A stretch of DNA of 64,000 nucleotides, taken from NCBI GenBank assembly GCA_010671905.1, contig JAAHII010000001.1:2976001-3040000 (forward strand). Direction: 5' to 3'. The position numbers and the translations under genes were made by a program. The notes beneath the pieces are model-generated. The model saw only the letters and a list, made by a program, of their open reading frames with translations. It did not search any database and was not told where the DNA came from. The stretch is from Leptolyngbya sp. SIOISBB. Its GTDB lineage: Bacteria; Cyanobacteriota; Cyanobacteriia; Phormidesmidales; Phormidesmidaceae. Each line of letters opens with the position of its first letter. The stretch's first letter is position 1. Below are positions 9,099 to 18,230 of this stretch, piece by piece.

Positions 9099-10466
9099 AT
9101 GAATTCTGGTTCTCAGCCTAACCACGACAAGGTCACCCCCAACAGTGAACCGTCTGATGCGGCTGCAGAATCTCAGCAACCGTCAACATCGGAGTACCCT
9201 GATAGTGGAGACGAACTCTCTCCCGCTCATATCTTGTCTGCAGCCACATCAGACATTACCGCAGCGTCTTTCGAGTTGTCTCAGAATGGGCAATCGCCCC
9301 TCGGTCACGCTCCAACACCCACTTCTGGAGTAGATAACTCTGCTGTCAAGACATCGCCTCAAACGGCTAAAAGCCCACCCGCCACATTGGTGATTTTGGC
9401 GGGCGTCTTACTGGTGGTCTTGGGCCTAGCTTTTAATCTCACATGGCTCACACTCATCGGCGCATTACTGACCTTAGTCCTTTCATGGGGTCTGATTTGG
9501 CCTTCACTCTCTTATTTTGTAGCCGAACTCTCGCCCCAACAGCGATCGCTGATTGTCGCCATCCCAGCCTTGGTAATTGGCATATTTGGGTTGACTGAGG
9601 CAATCGGCATCAACCAAGCGATTCGCACTTGGTCGCTCACCCTACGGTGGGATATTTTGGGGGCATTTGGTGATTTTCTGGGAGCAATTGGACAAATCTT
9701 TGTCGCATTGCTAGCACTATTTGTTGCTTGGCGGCAGTACATCATTTCCCGCGATTTGACCCAACAGCAAAACCGCATTACGCAGCAGCAAACCATTGAT
9801 GCTTACTTCCAAGGCATCTCAGAGTTAGTGTTGGATGACGAAGGCCTACTCGAAGACTGGCCCCAAGAACGCATCATTGCAGAAGCCCGAACTGCGGCCA
9901 TTCTCAGTAGCATTGATGCCCCTGGCAAAGCAAAAATCATTCGCTTTTTATCGCGATCGCGGCTCCTGACTCCCCTCAAAAGAGATGAGCATTTGGGACG
10001 TCCGATTCTCGACGGCAAGGGCGGTTACGCTGAGGATCGAGAGCGTGGTGTGCGGGTCATCAATTTAGGGGCAATTTTAGCGAACGCCAACCTATCAGGT
10101 AGTGATCTTCGCTGGACCGATCTCAGCGATGTGAACTTGATTCGTGCCGACTTGAGTCATTGTGATTTGGTCAGAGCTAATTTTTCTCGCACGATTCTTT
10201 ATCAAGCCAGCTTGGTCGCAGCCGACCTCATGGGGGTAACCTTCTTTGGTGGGTCAAGCGAGTCAGCCTCTCCTCGCAGCCGCATTGAGCCCCCTGATTT
10301 CAGTACTGGCAAACATACAGGGGCCGTGATTGAAGATGTTGACTTCTCTGGAGCTAAGCGGATGTCAGAAGACCAGCGTCAATATTGCTGTCGTTGGGGG
10401 GGAGAGACCACACGCAGCACGATTCCTGGCGGCTGCGACGGTATACCAAACTGTCTAGGCCGATAA
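9099..10466 (+). CDS. Membrane-anchored pentapeptide-repeat protein
   Basis: The first 90 residues are Ser/Pro/Gln-rich and disordered. Two close hydrophobic helices (TLVILAGVLLVVLGLAF and LIGALLTLVLSWGLIW), a third (LIVAIPALVIGIFGLT) and a fourth (IGQIFVALLALFVAW) form a membrane domain. A helical linker (DLTQQQNRITQQQTIDAYFQGISELVL) follows, and then about a dozen A-N-L-x-x type pentapeptides (LGAILANANLSGSDLRWTD and on), forming a short beta-helix. The end is a Cys-containing tail. Function is unknown; membrane-tethered pentapeptide proteins are common in cyanobacteria. A second in-frame ATG at 9081 is possible. Confidence 0.8.
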   Translation: MNSGSQPNHDKVTPNSEPSDAAAESQQPSTSEYPDSGDELSPAHILSAATSDITAASFELSQNGQSPLGHAPTPTSGVDNSAVKTSPQTAKSPPATLVILAGVLLVVLGLAFNLTWLTLIGALLTLVLSWGLIWPSLSYFVAELSPQQRSLIVAIPALVIGIFGLTEAIGINQAIRTWSLTLRWDILGAFGDFLGAIGQIFVALLALFVAWRQYIISRDLTQQQNRITQQQTIDAYFQGISELVLDDEGLLEDWPQERIIAEARTAAILSSIDAPGKAKIIRFLSRSRLLTPLKRDEHLGRPILDGKGGYAEDRERGVRVINLGAILANANLSGSDLRWTDLSDVNLIRADLSHCDLVRANFSRTILYQASLVAADLMGVTFFGGSSESASPRSRIEPPDFSTGKHTGAVIEDVDFSGAKRMSEDQRQYCCRWGGETTRSTIPGGCDGIPNCLGR

Positions 10467-10642
10467 AAACTTCGGATTTCTCTGTAAGGCACCCGTAAAG
10501 AATTCATAGAACGCTCTCAAGCTGGCAGTCGCTCTCGCTAAGCTTGGGAAAATCAATTCTATCTACAAGACACAACCTAATCGTCATCGAACTGGTTATT
10601 GACTGGTCGTGGCAGACTGATTTTTGACCTCAACTAGTCCCT

Positions 10643-12307
10643 ATGCCCAAGACTAAAGTCAGAAAAAAAAGCAAGAAAAACAATCAATCAAGCGAATCTT
10701 CGCAGCCTCAACTGTCTAAGAAAGAGCTTCGGAAAATTGCTCGAGAAAAAGCGAAAGACCGGCAGCAAGTCATCTCAGCGATCGTGCCGATTCTGCTTGT
10801 AAGTGTTGTAGTATGTGCAGTTCTCAGCGTCATTGCTGAGCCTAAGCTTGGGGTTATCGGAGGAGGAGGCATAGCCTGCTTAGCACTCTCATATCGATTT
10901 CCTCGTTATGCACTTTATGGCTTTATCTTTTTCTTGCCGCTGAGTGGCACAGTGACTTACTTGCTTGGAGGCAATGCAATTCTCACGTTGGCCAAAGATG
11001 GCTTTTTCTTTCCGGCGCTATTGGCTGTTGTGATATTTTGCCTCAAGTACAAACAGCGACTGATCTATCCACCGGCCCTTAGGATACCCCTGATTATTTT
11101 CATGACTTATGCGGGGGCCTCTTTACTATTTGTTAACGGCGCTCAGCAATTATCAGCAAAGGGAGAGCAGCCAATTTTACTGGGAATCTTAGGCTTAAAG
11201 GCTCTAGTCGGTTATCTATTATTAATTACCTGCATTCATTACTTAATCAGAACCAAAAAAGATCTTTATTTCTTACTGCGCACACAAGCCGTCTTGATTA
11301 TTGTTTGCTGCGCCTTGGGCTTTATGCAGTATATGATGCTAAAAACAGGCATTTGTCCCCCAACTCAGGGCAGCGGCGAGGATTTATTTAAGGCCTCTCT
11401 AGACTCCAGATGTTTTGTCGGAGGGGCTCTTTTATACTCTCCTCAGTTTGGTGTTATCCGTTTACCAGGCACATTTGTTGCACCTTGGCAGTGGGGATGG
11501 TTTTTAATTTCCAGTACCTTTTTCGCCTTTGGCACCGCTTTTAACGATAAGTCGATTATCTGGCGTGGGGTTGGCATCGTTGCTATGGCTACAGTAGGTG
11601 TAATGGCTGTCTTATCAGGACAGCGCATTGCCTTGGCATTAGTACCCGTTTCGTTGATTTTGCTGTTGCTAATGACCGGTCAGTTACTGCAACCTAAACG
11701 GTTTTTACCCATTGCAGGCGGTCTAACAGTGATTCTGATTTTCTTAGCCCAACAGTATCCCGAGGCTCTTTCTGGAAGTATTGATAGCTTGATTAGTCGT
11801 TGGAATGCTGCACCACCAACTCATTTTATTACTCACCAATTAGAGTGGGCGATGGAGCAACAGCAGGGTTTCTTGGGCAGAGGACTAGGACGAGCGACTA
11901 ACGCTGCCCGAATTTTTGGGAAAACTGTCCTAGTAGAGACTTATCACTCTAAAGTGCTCTATGAACTTGCTCCTCTAGGACTGATTCTATTACTTTCATT
12001 ATTCACAGTTTTAGTGATTACAACCTTTAAATCTTATCGTTCCATCAAAGACCCAAACCTAAGAGGCTATGGTGCCTCTATGTTTACCTTTGTCTTATTC
12101 ATTAGTTATTTTCCGTATTATTATCCATTGGATGTAGACCCCGTAAATGTTTACTACTGGTTAGCAGCAGGAATTGCACTCAAACTTCCGGCCATTGATC
12201 GCCAAGAACGTGCCAAGAATAGTACAGATGGAAGCGGCTCGCAAAAACTCTCAAAGAAGGAACTGAGACAACTTTTGAAATCTCAGCAGGAGATCGAATT
12301 CAGATAG
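10643..12307 (+). CDS. O-antigen ligase/polymerase-like membrane protein (possibly hormogonium-polysaccharide HpsL-like)
   Basis: A 554-residue protein with about eleven transmembrane helices and a large periplasmic loop near residues 220-285 containing several Cys. The later part has GQRIALALVPVSLILLL and GFLGRGLGRATNAARIF, then VETYHSKVLYELAPLGLILLL, which together resemble the Wzy/WaaL fold (glycan polymerisation or ligation at the periplasmic face). Both cytoplasmic ends are highly basic and carry the same short motif: LSKKELRKI near residue 25 and LSKKELRQL near 535. Assignment to HpsL is from memory of its Lys-rich N-terminus and is tentative. The gene stands alone, without adjacent glycosyltransferases. 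Confidence 0.7.
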   Translation: MPKTKVRKKSKKNNQSSESSQPQLSKKELRKIAREKAKDRQQVISAIVPILLVSVVVCAVLSVIAEPKLGVIGGGGIACLALSYRFPRYALYGFIFFLPLSGTVTYLLGGNAILTLAKDGFFFPALLAVVIFCLKYKQRLIYPPALRIPLIIFMTYAGASLLFVNGAQQLSAKGEQPILLGILGLKALVGYLLLITCIHYLIRTKKDLYFLLRTQAVLIIVCCALGFMQYMMLKTGICPPTQGSGEDLFKASLDSRCFVGGALLYSPQFGVIRLPGTFVAPWQWGWFLISSTFFAFGTAFNDKSIIWRGVGIVAMATVGVMAVLSGQRIALALVPVSLILLLLMTGQLLQPKRFLPIAGGLTVILIFLAQQYPEALSGSIDSLISRWNAAPPTHFITHQLEWAMEQQQGFLGRGLGRATNAARIFGKTVLVETYHSKVLYELAPLGLILLLSLFTVLVITTFKSYRSIKDPNLRGYGASMFTFVLFISYFPYYYPLDVDPVNVYYWLAAGIALKLPAIDRQERAKNSTDGSGSQKLSKKELRQLLKSQQEIEFR

Positions 12308-12706
12308 TTGCGGTTGTATTTTCGAATTATGCTCGTTTCTATAGTTCTTCAGTTCTTCTTTAAAATATTTGTTCATTTAAATTCTCAGCAAAGATTAAAG
12401 ATCCTATTAGAAATAGATGATTAATTCGTTTTGCATTATTTCTCTAGAAGCTTAAAAGCAATTCTCTAACATTTTGCACTTTGAGCCTTTAGTGAAGCAA
12501 TGCCATTCATAATTATCGCTTTTTAGCGATTTACAAGATTTCAATGCTTCAATGCACTGGTGAAGATCTCTTGAGCAGCCAGCGCCATGAGTCTTACAAA
12601 TGTTAGGCAAGCTTTCAGAATGACCAAACAGGTTCTTCATTGGCTTAATAACGTCAGCACTCATGAGGAGCTAGACTATGAGGAGACGTAACGAAATGTA
12701 AATGCC
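12308..12706. other. AT-rich intergenic stretch, 399 bp
   Basis: Noticeably richer in A and T than its neighbours. It holds one doubtful Cys-rich minus-strand frame, annotated separately, and otherwise no gene or terminator with a clear T-tract. Confidence 0.45.
12452..12664 (-). CDS. Doubtful 70-residue Cys-rich small protein
   Basis: A short frame whose last 50 residues contain seven cysteines (ICKTHGAGC, QCIEALKSCKSL, WHCFTKGSKCKML, ENCF). The spacing (C-x6-C-x6-C and C-x6-C) is suggestive of a disulfide or metal-binding mini-protein. Against it: no Shine-Dalgarno before the ATG, AT-rich surroundings and no known family. It is divergent from crtD. Confidence 0.25.
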   Translation of the reverse strand: MSADVIKPMKNLFGHSESLPNICKTHGAGCSRDLHQCIEALKSCKSLKSDNYEWHCFTKGSKCKMLENCF

Positions 12707-14215
12707 GTGGCCGGATGTTCTCCCAAAAAACGAGTTGTGGTGATTGGGGCAGGTATTGGGGGCCTCACCGCTGCAGCGCTGCTGGCTCATCGAGGCTATG
12801 AAGTTACTGCCTTCGATCAAGCGATCGCACCTGGTGGTTGTGCATCTACGTTTAAGCGTCGTGGCTTTACCTTTGATGTGGGGGCAACTCAGGTAGCGGG
12901 TTTGGAAGCTGGTGGTATTCACCATGAGATTTTCCAGGAATTGGATGTGCCTTTGCCTGCGGCGACGAACTGTGATCCAGCCTGCGCCGTCTATTTGCCA
13001 GGAGAGACTAACCCTATTTCCGTTTGGCGGGATCCTCAGACTTGGCAAGCTGAGCGCCAGCAGCAGTTTCCCGGTAGTGAGCGATTTTGGCACTTGCTTG
13101 CAACGCTTTTCCAAGCAAGTTGGCGATTCCAAGGACGCGAGCCCGTGTTGCCGCCTCGTAAGCCTTGGGATGTATGGCAATTGATATCAGCAGTACGGCC
13201 CGATACGTTAGTGACGGCACCCTTTACGTTCTCGACTGTGGGACAGTTGCTGAAAGCCTTTGGCCTGTATGGCGATCGCCGCCTTAAGACCTTTCTGGAT
13301 ATGCAGCTCAAACTGTATTCCCAAGTGGGTGTGGATGAAACGGCGCTGCTCTATGCAGCAACTGCGTTGGGGGTCTCCCAAGCACCTCAAGGACTCTTCC
13401 ATCTAGAGGGCAGTATGCAGGTGTTGAGCGATCGCCTCGTTGCTGCCTTGGAACGCGATGGTGGCAAGCTCCTGATGCGCCATACGGTTGAGCAAGTTCA
13501 TACAGAGCATGGTCGGGTTACAGGAGTGACTGTTCGCAATCAGAAAACGGGCAGCACCTGGACAGAAACCGCTGATATTGTCGTTGGCAACGTCACCGTG
13601 CAAAACCTGGTGACTTTATTGGGTGATGCAGCCCCTTCAGGATATCGACGGCGTGTCCAAAAACTCGATGACTCTTCAGGTGCTTTTGTGGTGTACCTAG
13701 GGGTTGACCAGGCCGCAATTCCGCCAGACTGTCCGCCTCACCTGCAGTTTTTATATGACTATGACGGCCCGATTGGTGAGAATAATTCACTCTTTGTCTC
13801 AGTGAGTCGTCCGGGCGATGGGCGAGCGCCAGAGGGTAAGGCAACCATCATTGCATCCTCGTTTACTGATCTCAACCAGTGGCACCAAGCCGAGAATTAC
13901 GACATGCTCAAGCAACAGTACACAGAAACCGCGATCTCTCGATTAGGTCAATTCTTTGATCTCAGGCCAGACCATTTAGTGCATGTGGAAGCCGGAACGC
14001 CGAAGACGTTTGAGCGTTTTACTGCTCGTGATCGCGGCGCTGTGGGCGGCTTAGGTATGCGTGTCAGTACTTTTGGCCCATTTGGCTTTGCTAACCGTAC
14101 GCCCATCCCGAACCTTTGGTTAGTGGGCGATTGCACTCACCCTGGTGAGGGAACTGCGGGGGTCAGCTATTCAGCGCAAACGACGGTTCGCCAGATTGAA
14201 GAACAGTTTGGCTAA
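12707..14215 (+). CDS. crtD: Carotenoid C-3',4' desaturase (CrtD-type phytoene-desaturase-family oxidase)
   Basis: A 502-residue flavoprotein of the CrtI superfamily. The FAD-binding motif VVVIGAGIGGLTAAALLAHRGYEVTAFD is at residues 10-37, followed by APGGCASTFKRRGFTFDVGATQVAGLEAGGIH, a segment I recognise from cyanobacterial CrtD (Synechocystis slr1293 type). The C-terminal FAD motif is NLWLVGDCTHPGEGTAGVSYSAQTTVRQI. CrtD introduces the 3',4' double bond in myxol glycoside (myxoxanthophyll) synthesis. The start is a GTG at 12707; nearby ATGs are out of frame. No other carotenoid genes are adjacent, which is usual in cyanobacteria. Confidence 0.88.
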   Translation: MAGCSPKKRVVVIGAGIGGLTAAALLAHRGYEVTAFDQAIAPGGCASTFKRRGFTFDVGATQVAGLEAGGIHHEIFQELDVPLPAATNCDPACAVYLPGETNPISVWRDPQTWQAERQQQFPGSERFWHLLATLFQASWRFQGREPVLPPRKPWDVWQLISAVRPDTLVTAPFTFSTVGQLLKAFGLYGDRRLKTFLDMQLKLYSQVGVDETALLYAATALGVSQAPQGLFHLEGSMQVLSDRLVAALERDGGKLLMRHTVEQVHTEHGRVTGVTVRNQKTGSTWTETADIVVGNVTVQNLVTLLGDAAPSGYRRRVQKLDDSSGAFVVYLGVDQAAIPPDCPPHLQFLYDYDGPIGENNSLFVSVSRPGDGRAPEGKATIIASSFTDLNQWHQAENYDMLKQQYTETAISRLGQFFDLRPDHLVHVEAGTPKTFERFTARDRGAVGGLGMRVSTFGPFGFANRTPIPNLWLVGDCTHPGEGTAGVSYSAQTTVRQIEEQFG

Positions 14216-14238
14216 AGTTATTGCAACCACTGTCTGAG

Positions 14239-15222
14239 CTACAAAAGAGATTCTTGCTCAACGACAATCCGACTGAGATCTAGGTTGGGGTTAGGATCGC
14301 CGGTAACTGTCAGATAGTCTAAATCCACCAAGAATGACTCTAGGGCTGCAGGAAAGTCAGCAAACGTGCCCATTGCTTCACCCGAAGAGTTATATTCTGT
14401 CAGCCCCCAACTGTCGGTCGGATCATGGTGGGCCAACATGTAGTCCCAGCCAGACTCGTATTCGCCCATGAGAATTTTTTGCGCGACATAGCCCGCCAAA
14501 ATACTGTTAGCCCCGAGTTTTGGCTCATTTGGTGTGGACTCACGAGTATGCTCATACATGCCGTAAGCATTGGAACGCATATCTTCAGAAAATTGACGCG
14601 TTGTGTCAATCAGCGAACCATTACGAAACGTCAGCGTGACGATGGGTGGCCAGGAGCTGGCATAGCTGCCAAACGCGTAGAGAAATCGCTGGTCAGCACT
14701 CAGAAATTCGCTGTAGTCATCACCGTCTAGATCTTCAAACGTGCCCGCTGCAGACGCATCTAAAGGGTAAGTGATGGTGCGATGTAAGCGATCGCCTTGG
14801 GCTGAGTAAATCGTGTAAATGCTGCAGCAGTGAGCACCACCGGTATACCGATGAAAAATAACTTCGGGGATGCCGTCAGGATCAAGGTTTTGCAGACTGA
14901 AGTCGGCAAACATAAAATCTACTTCTTGGCGCACCTCGGTCTGAAATTCCCCATCGATATACAGCTCATAGGCCAAATATCGCGTTTCGTCAGTTGCGTA
15001 ATTAACCGGGTCAAACTCTAAAATGCGAACACTGACCGGCCCAACTGTGAGTGCTTGATTGCGCAGTGGTACATCCCCTAACGAGATTTCCGCCAATGGC
15101 TCCGCGATCGCAGCAGTCGCACTAGCCAGGGCAAGGATTCCAGCCATCAATGGGACTGCCAATATATTCCCGCCCAAAATTTGGTTGCGTCCCAACAGGT
15201 TGCGCCACATCATGTCTCTCAT
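14239..15222 (-). CDS. Secreted protein of unknown function with FG-GAP/VCBS-like acidic motifs
   Basis: The N-terminus is a signal peptide (basic MRDMMWRNLLGRNQ, a hydrophobic stretch and cleavage near ATAAIAE). The mature part is beta-rich and acidic, with two calcium-loop-like motifs: NLDPDGIPEVIFHRYTGGAHCC (Cys-Cys pair) and FEDLDGDDYSEFLSADQRFLYAF. Such D-x-D-G-x-x-E/D repeats occur in integrin-like propeller proteins, though only two are visible here. The C-terminal third is helical (ANSILAGYVAQKILMGEYESGWDYM). The family is probably a cyanobacterial one with no assigned role. It converges with crtD. Confidence 0.7.
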   Translation of the reverse strand: MRDMMWRNLLGRNQILGGNILAVPLMAGILALASATAAIAEPLAEISLGDVPLRNQALTVGPVSVRILEFDPVNYATDETRYLAYELYIDGEFQTEVRQEVDFMFADFSLQNLDPDGIPEVIFHRYTGGAHCCSIYTIYSAQGDRLHRTITYPLDASAAGTFEDLDGDDYSEFLSADQRFLYAFGSYASSWPPIVTLTFRNGSLIDTTRQFSEDMRSNAYGMYEHTRESTPNEPKLGANSILAGYVAQKILMGEYESGWDYMLAHHDPTDSWGLTEYNSSGEAMGTFADFPAALESFLVDLDYLTVTGDPNPNLDLSRIVVEQESLL

Positions 15223-15957
15223 CTGATCCCGTTGAAGTGATAGCTACTTTTCTCAATTTAGCTTTGGATTAAGTTTCTCGCACTGCGGCAGGGAATCCGG
15301 GCAACTTTTTAATTTTTCAAACCTGCCTCAACTTGAGTGGAATACCCCAATTTGATCGCTCATGACAGATTTTCACCTAATCAAAGCAGTCACGCCCAAG
15401 ACTGAATAGTGGCAGTCTGGCAAGCCCTTTCTCAAACATTTGGCGTAGCTCTGTTTTTCTAGCTCACGTTGTGGGGAGCCCGCCATCAACATCCATGTAC
15501 TGCAAGGTTCAAGGAGCTTGCAGTAGAGAGTATGGAGTTTAGCCCCGCCTCATTAACCCAGCGATACCTTGCACTAGAAACCGCCGCCGGTTGGCACCAA
15601 TGAGATATCTCACCGTGTAGGTAGAGAATTCGTAGCCAGGAGATCTCAAGTTCTAACTTTTGTCAGAAACTTCAGGAAAAAACGTTTCACTTCAAGCATT
15701 TTGTTGCATCCTTTTAAAAGGAGATATTTGCCGCAGTAGGAATCTACTTTCAACTAAGTGAGATCACCTAAAAGCAAATATCAAATGCTGAGATCATTGA
15801 TCGATTAATTGACGACTAGAACCCTTGGGGATATTTCAGACCTGATACAGGTTCGAACTTCGCCGGTTAATCTCGGCTCTTTGCTGACCTCCGAGCTGCT
15901 AGTCGATGGTTTCTGCGGGAATCAAGGTGAAAGTACGCTGAGTTCAGGAAATTTACG
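15223..15957. other. Long intergenic region, 735 bp
   Basis: No credible gene. It contains a perfect 9-bp inverted repeat at 15498-15506/15517-15525 (TACTGCAAG ... CTTGCAGTA, 10-base loop) and the palindromes GAGATATCTC near 15604 and CCTTTTAAAAGG near 15711. It lies between divergent genes, so both promoters should be here. Confidence 0.45.
15498..15525. repeat. Perfect 9-bp inverted repeat (hairpin or operator)
   Basis: TACTGCAAG and its reverse complement are separated by GTTCAAGGAG. There is no T-tract, so it is not an obvious terminator. It could be an operator or an RNA hairpin. Confidence 0.5.
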
Positions 15958-16659
15958 ATGGCCTCAAAACCGACTTCATTAGATTTACCCGCTTTTATTC
16001 CCTCGGCTACGACAACAGCGAAGGCGATCGAGAGCAAGTCTGCCAAACCAACCTCAGTTTCTTACTCGGTCAAACCGTCTACAAGTGCTGAGCAAGCTGC
16101 TCTTCCGTTATTGCCCCAGGCTAAACGCCCCAGCTTTAGCAGCCACCGCAACGATGCTAATGCGGCTTTGGCCCTAGATTTGTTAACCGATGTGCAAGGG
16201 GCGATCGTCAGCTGGCACCAAGCCCTACGCGACACCTTGTTAGAAATCCAACAGCTTTACATCGCCGGCCCCATCGTTGATGGCTGGCTTGAATCGACCA
16301 ACCGTCAAACCAAGCAAACGGAACTCGATGAGCACGCTGCTGTGTTACGCCATGGCGATCCGGAACAAGTGGCCGCTTATGTGGAAAAGCTCGCCCAACA
16401 GTCACAAGCAGATGAGACCACTCAGGACAGTCAATATCGCTTGTGTAGCTTGGATGCTGACGGTCAGATGCAATGCCAAGACTGTCCGCCAGAGCAATTG
16501 GGGGTGGTCAGCCAAGCGATCGCCCGCAACCAAAAATTGCGTCAACTGGTCAGCCAAAAACAATATCTCGAAGCTAAGCTCAAACGGGCTTCAGAAGCCC
16601 TAGAAGTCACTCGCAAAGCCCTCGATATTCGAGGCGACACGACACCGACTGCTAGCTAA
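15958..16659 (+). CDS. Conserved cyanobacterial protein of unknown function with a C-terminal coiled coil
   Basis: A 233-residue soluble protein. Residues 1-60 are Ser/Thr/Pro/Lys-rich and probably disordered. Residues 60-140 form a helical domain (AALALDLLTDVQGAIVSWHQALRDTLLEIQQLYIAGPIVDGWLE). Then comes a conserved block (YRLCSLDADGQMQCQDCPPEQLGVVSQAIARNQKLRQL) with three Cys and a final coiled coil rich in K, A and E. I recall this block from other cyanobacterial proteins, but know no function. The three Cys (CSLD...CQDCPP) could bind metal. It ends 18 bases before the stop of the convergent oxidase gene. Confidence 0.75.
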   Translation: MASKPTSLDLPAFIPSATTTAKAIESKSAKPTSVSYSVKPSTSAEQAALPLLPQAKRPSFSSHRNDANAALALDLLTDVQGAIVSWHQALRDTLLEIQQLYIAGPIVDGWLESTNRQTKQTELDEHAAVLRHGDPEQVAAYVEKLAQQSQADETTQDSQYRLCSLDADGQMQCQDCPPEQLGVVSQAIARNQKLRQLVSQKQYLEAKLKRASEALEVTRKALDIRGDTTPTAS

Positions 16660-16677
16660 GCACAGATTGTTGAAACA

Positions 16678-18123
16678 TTAGATGTCACGAGCATGGCCAT
16701 TTGGTTGCCGCATTTCGATTATGCCCATCATGCCCTGATCTTCATGATCCAGAATGTGGCAATGATAGACCGTCTTGCCGACATAGTCGTTAAACGGCAC
16801 CAGAATATCGACCGTCGCATAGGCTTTGACATTAACGACGTCTTGCCAAGCTGGCAGCAGTACGGGCTCACCATTGCGTCGAATGACCTGAAAGGCATTG
16901 GTATGTAAGTGAAAGGGATGATCCATCCCCGCATTATTGATAATGCGCCACTCCTCTACGGTGCCGAGTTCAACCCGGGTATCAATGCGATCATGGGCAA
17001 AACCGCGCCCGTTGATCAGAAACGATTGAGCACCGTCAATCCCGTGATCTAGAACAAATTCCCGGCGACGGCTGGGTGGAGCTAACACCGGGGACGCCAG
17101 TAAAGTGCTAGGTAAAGGGACTGTGTGGATGGTCTCACCATATTGCAGGTGCGCGATCGCGACCACTGCCCGTTGCCGATGAGTATGCGTCCCATGTCCC
17201 ATCCCAGCCATCATGTCACTGATCCCCCGATCGTAGGGCAAGCTGACCAGGCTATAGGCCCCAGGGGTGCGGTCACCGGCCACCAACACATCCGCTCGAT
17301 TGCCCGGCGCTAACACTAAGTCTTCTGTGAGTTCTACGGGCTCTGGCAAGGTGCCGCCATCGATGCCGATCAAGTACCAAGGATGATCGTTGAGCCGCAG
17401 CTGATAAATCCTGGAAGGAGAAGCATTGAGCAAGCGCAAGCGCAATAACCCCCCTTGGGGAATCGTTAAGGTCGGGGTGCGATCGCCGTTAACAGTAATG
17501 AGATCGCCCTGACGTCCCCAACGGCGGAACATCGGCATCGGTTCGCGGCGTCTCCCCCGTCGACTTAAATCAAAGTCTTGCAACACTAAGATCGACTCCG
17601 CCGCCGCTTGAATTTCAGGAATCTGATCAACCGCACCCCGCACAATGATGGGGCCAGCCAATCCGCCAAAGACTTGTTCAGCAACGAGTCCATGATGATG
17701 AGGGTGATACCAAAACAACCCCCCAGAGTGCTCAGGGGGAATCACAAACTGGTATTGCTGCCGTTCTCCCGGCGGAACGGACAAAAACACATTATCAGCA
17801 CGGCCTGTAGGAGGAATGTGCAGCCCATGAAAGTGCAAATTAGTTGGATCCGCCAGGTGATTCGTAAAGTTGACCTGTACGGTATCACCCGCTTGCATCT
17901 CCCATAGGGGGCCGGGTACTTGGTGGTTATAGGTCAGCAGCTGCGCCGACTGGCCTGAGATCGTCAACGTTTGCTCGGCTGCCGTGAGATCAACAACCAA
18001 AGCTCCACTTTGGCTCACTGAGCGCCCCACCAGATCAGTTTCTGGGGGCACTTTTGAGCAGCGTGAGAGGGCGATCGCCGCCACTGAACTACCGGCATAT
18101 TGCAAAATTTGGCGACGTTTCAT
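16678..18123 (-). CDS. Multicopper oxidase (laccase/CotA-SufI type), probably an exported lipoprotein
   Basis: A 481-residue cupredoxin protein with all four copper-site motifs: HFHG (97-100), WYHPHHHG (138-145), HPFHLH (402-407) and HCHILDHEDQGMM (454-466). These supply the trinuclear cluster and the type 1 site; the final Met fits an axial ligand. The N-terminus reads KRRQILQYAGSS, a twin-arginine-like start, and a lipobox-like LSRC places the lipid Cys at 22. Such enzymes oxidise phenols, Cu(I), Mn(II) or Fe(II) outside the cytoplasm. A His/Met-rich insert (DMMAGMGHGTHTH) may help Cu(I) binding. The membrane-protein gene upstream on the same strand could be cotranscribed. Confidence 0.93.
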   Translation of the reverse strand: MKRRQILQYAGSSVAAIALSRCSKVPPETDLVGRSVSQSGALVVDLTAAEQTLTISGQSAQLLTYNHQVPGPLWEMQAGDTVQVNFTNHLADPTNLHFHGLHIPPTGRADNVFLSVPPGERQQYQFVIPPEHSGGLFWYHPHHHGLVAEQVFGGLAGPIIVRGAVDQIPEIQAAAESILVLQDFDLSRRGRRREPMPMFRRWGRQGDLITVNGDRTPTLTIPQGGLLRLRLLNASPSRIYQLRLNDHPWYLIGIDGGTLPEPVELTEDLVLAPGNRADVLVAGDRTPGAYSLVSLPYDRGISDMMAGMGHGTHTHRQRAVVAIAHLQYGETIHTVPLPSTLLASPVLAPPSRRREFVLDHGIDGAQSFLINGRGFAHDRIDTRVELGTVEEWRIINNAGMDHPFHLHTNAFQVIRRNGEPVLLPAWQDVVNVKAYATVDILVPFNDYVGKTVYHCHILDHEDQGMMGIIEMRQPNGHARDI

Positions 18124-18230
18124 GGGATAAAAAGTTGATGAAAATGGTCATCAACGTGATGTCTTTCATCAGGCTATAGTCTCTAGTTAGCTGGAGAGAC
18201 CACCCCACTCAGTCATTCAGCGATCGCCCA

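Noticed and set aside
12671-13180. 169-codon minus-strand frame opposite crtD
   Set aside because: It overlaps the conserved FAD domain of crtD, has atypical composition and no start signal.
15845-15880. Possible tRNA T-arm (AGGTTCGAACTTCGC)
   Set aside because: No acceptor stem, anticodon arm or D arm can be folded around it.
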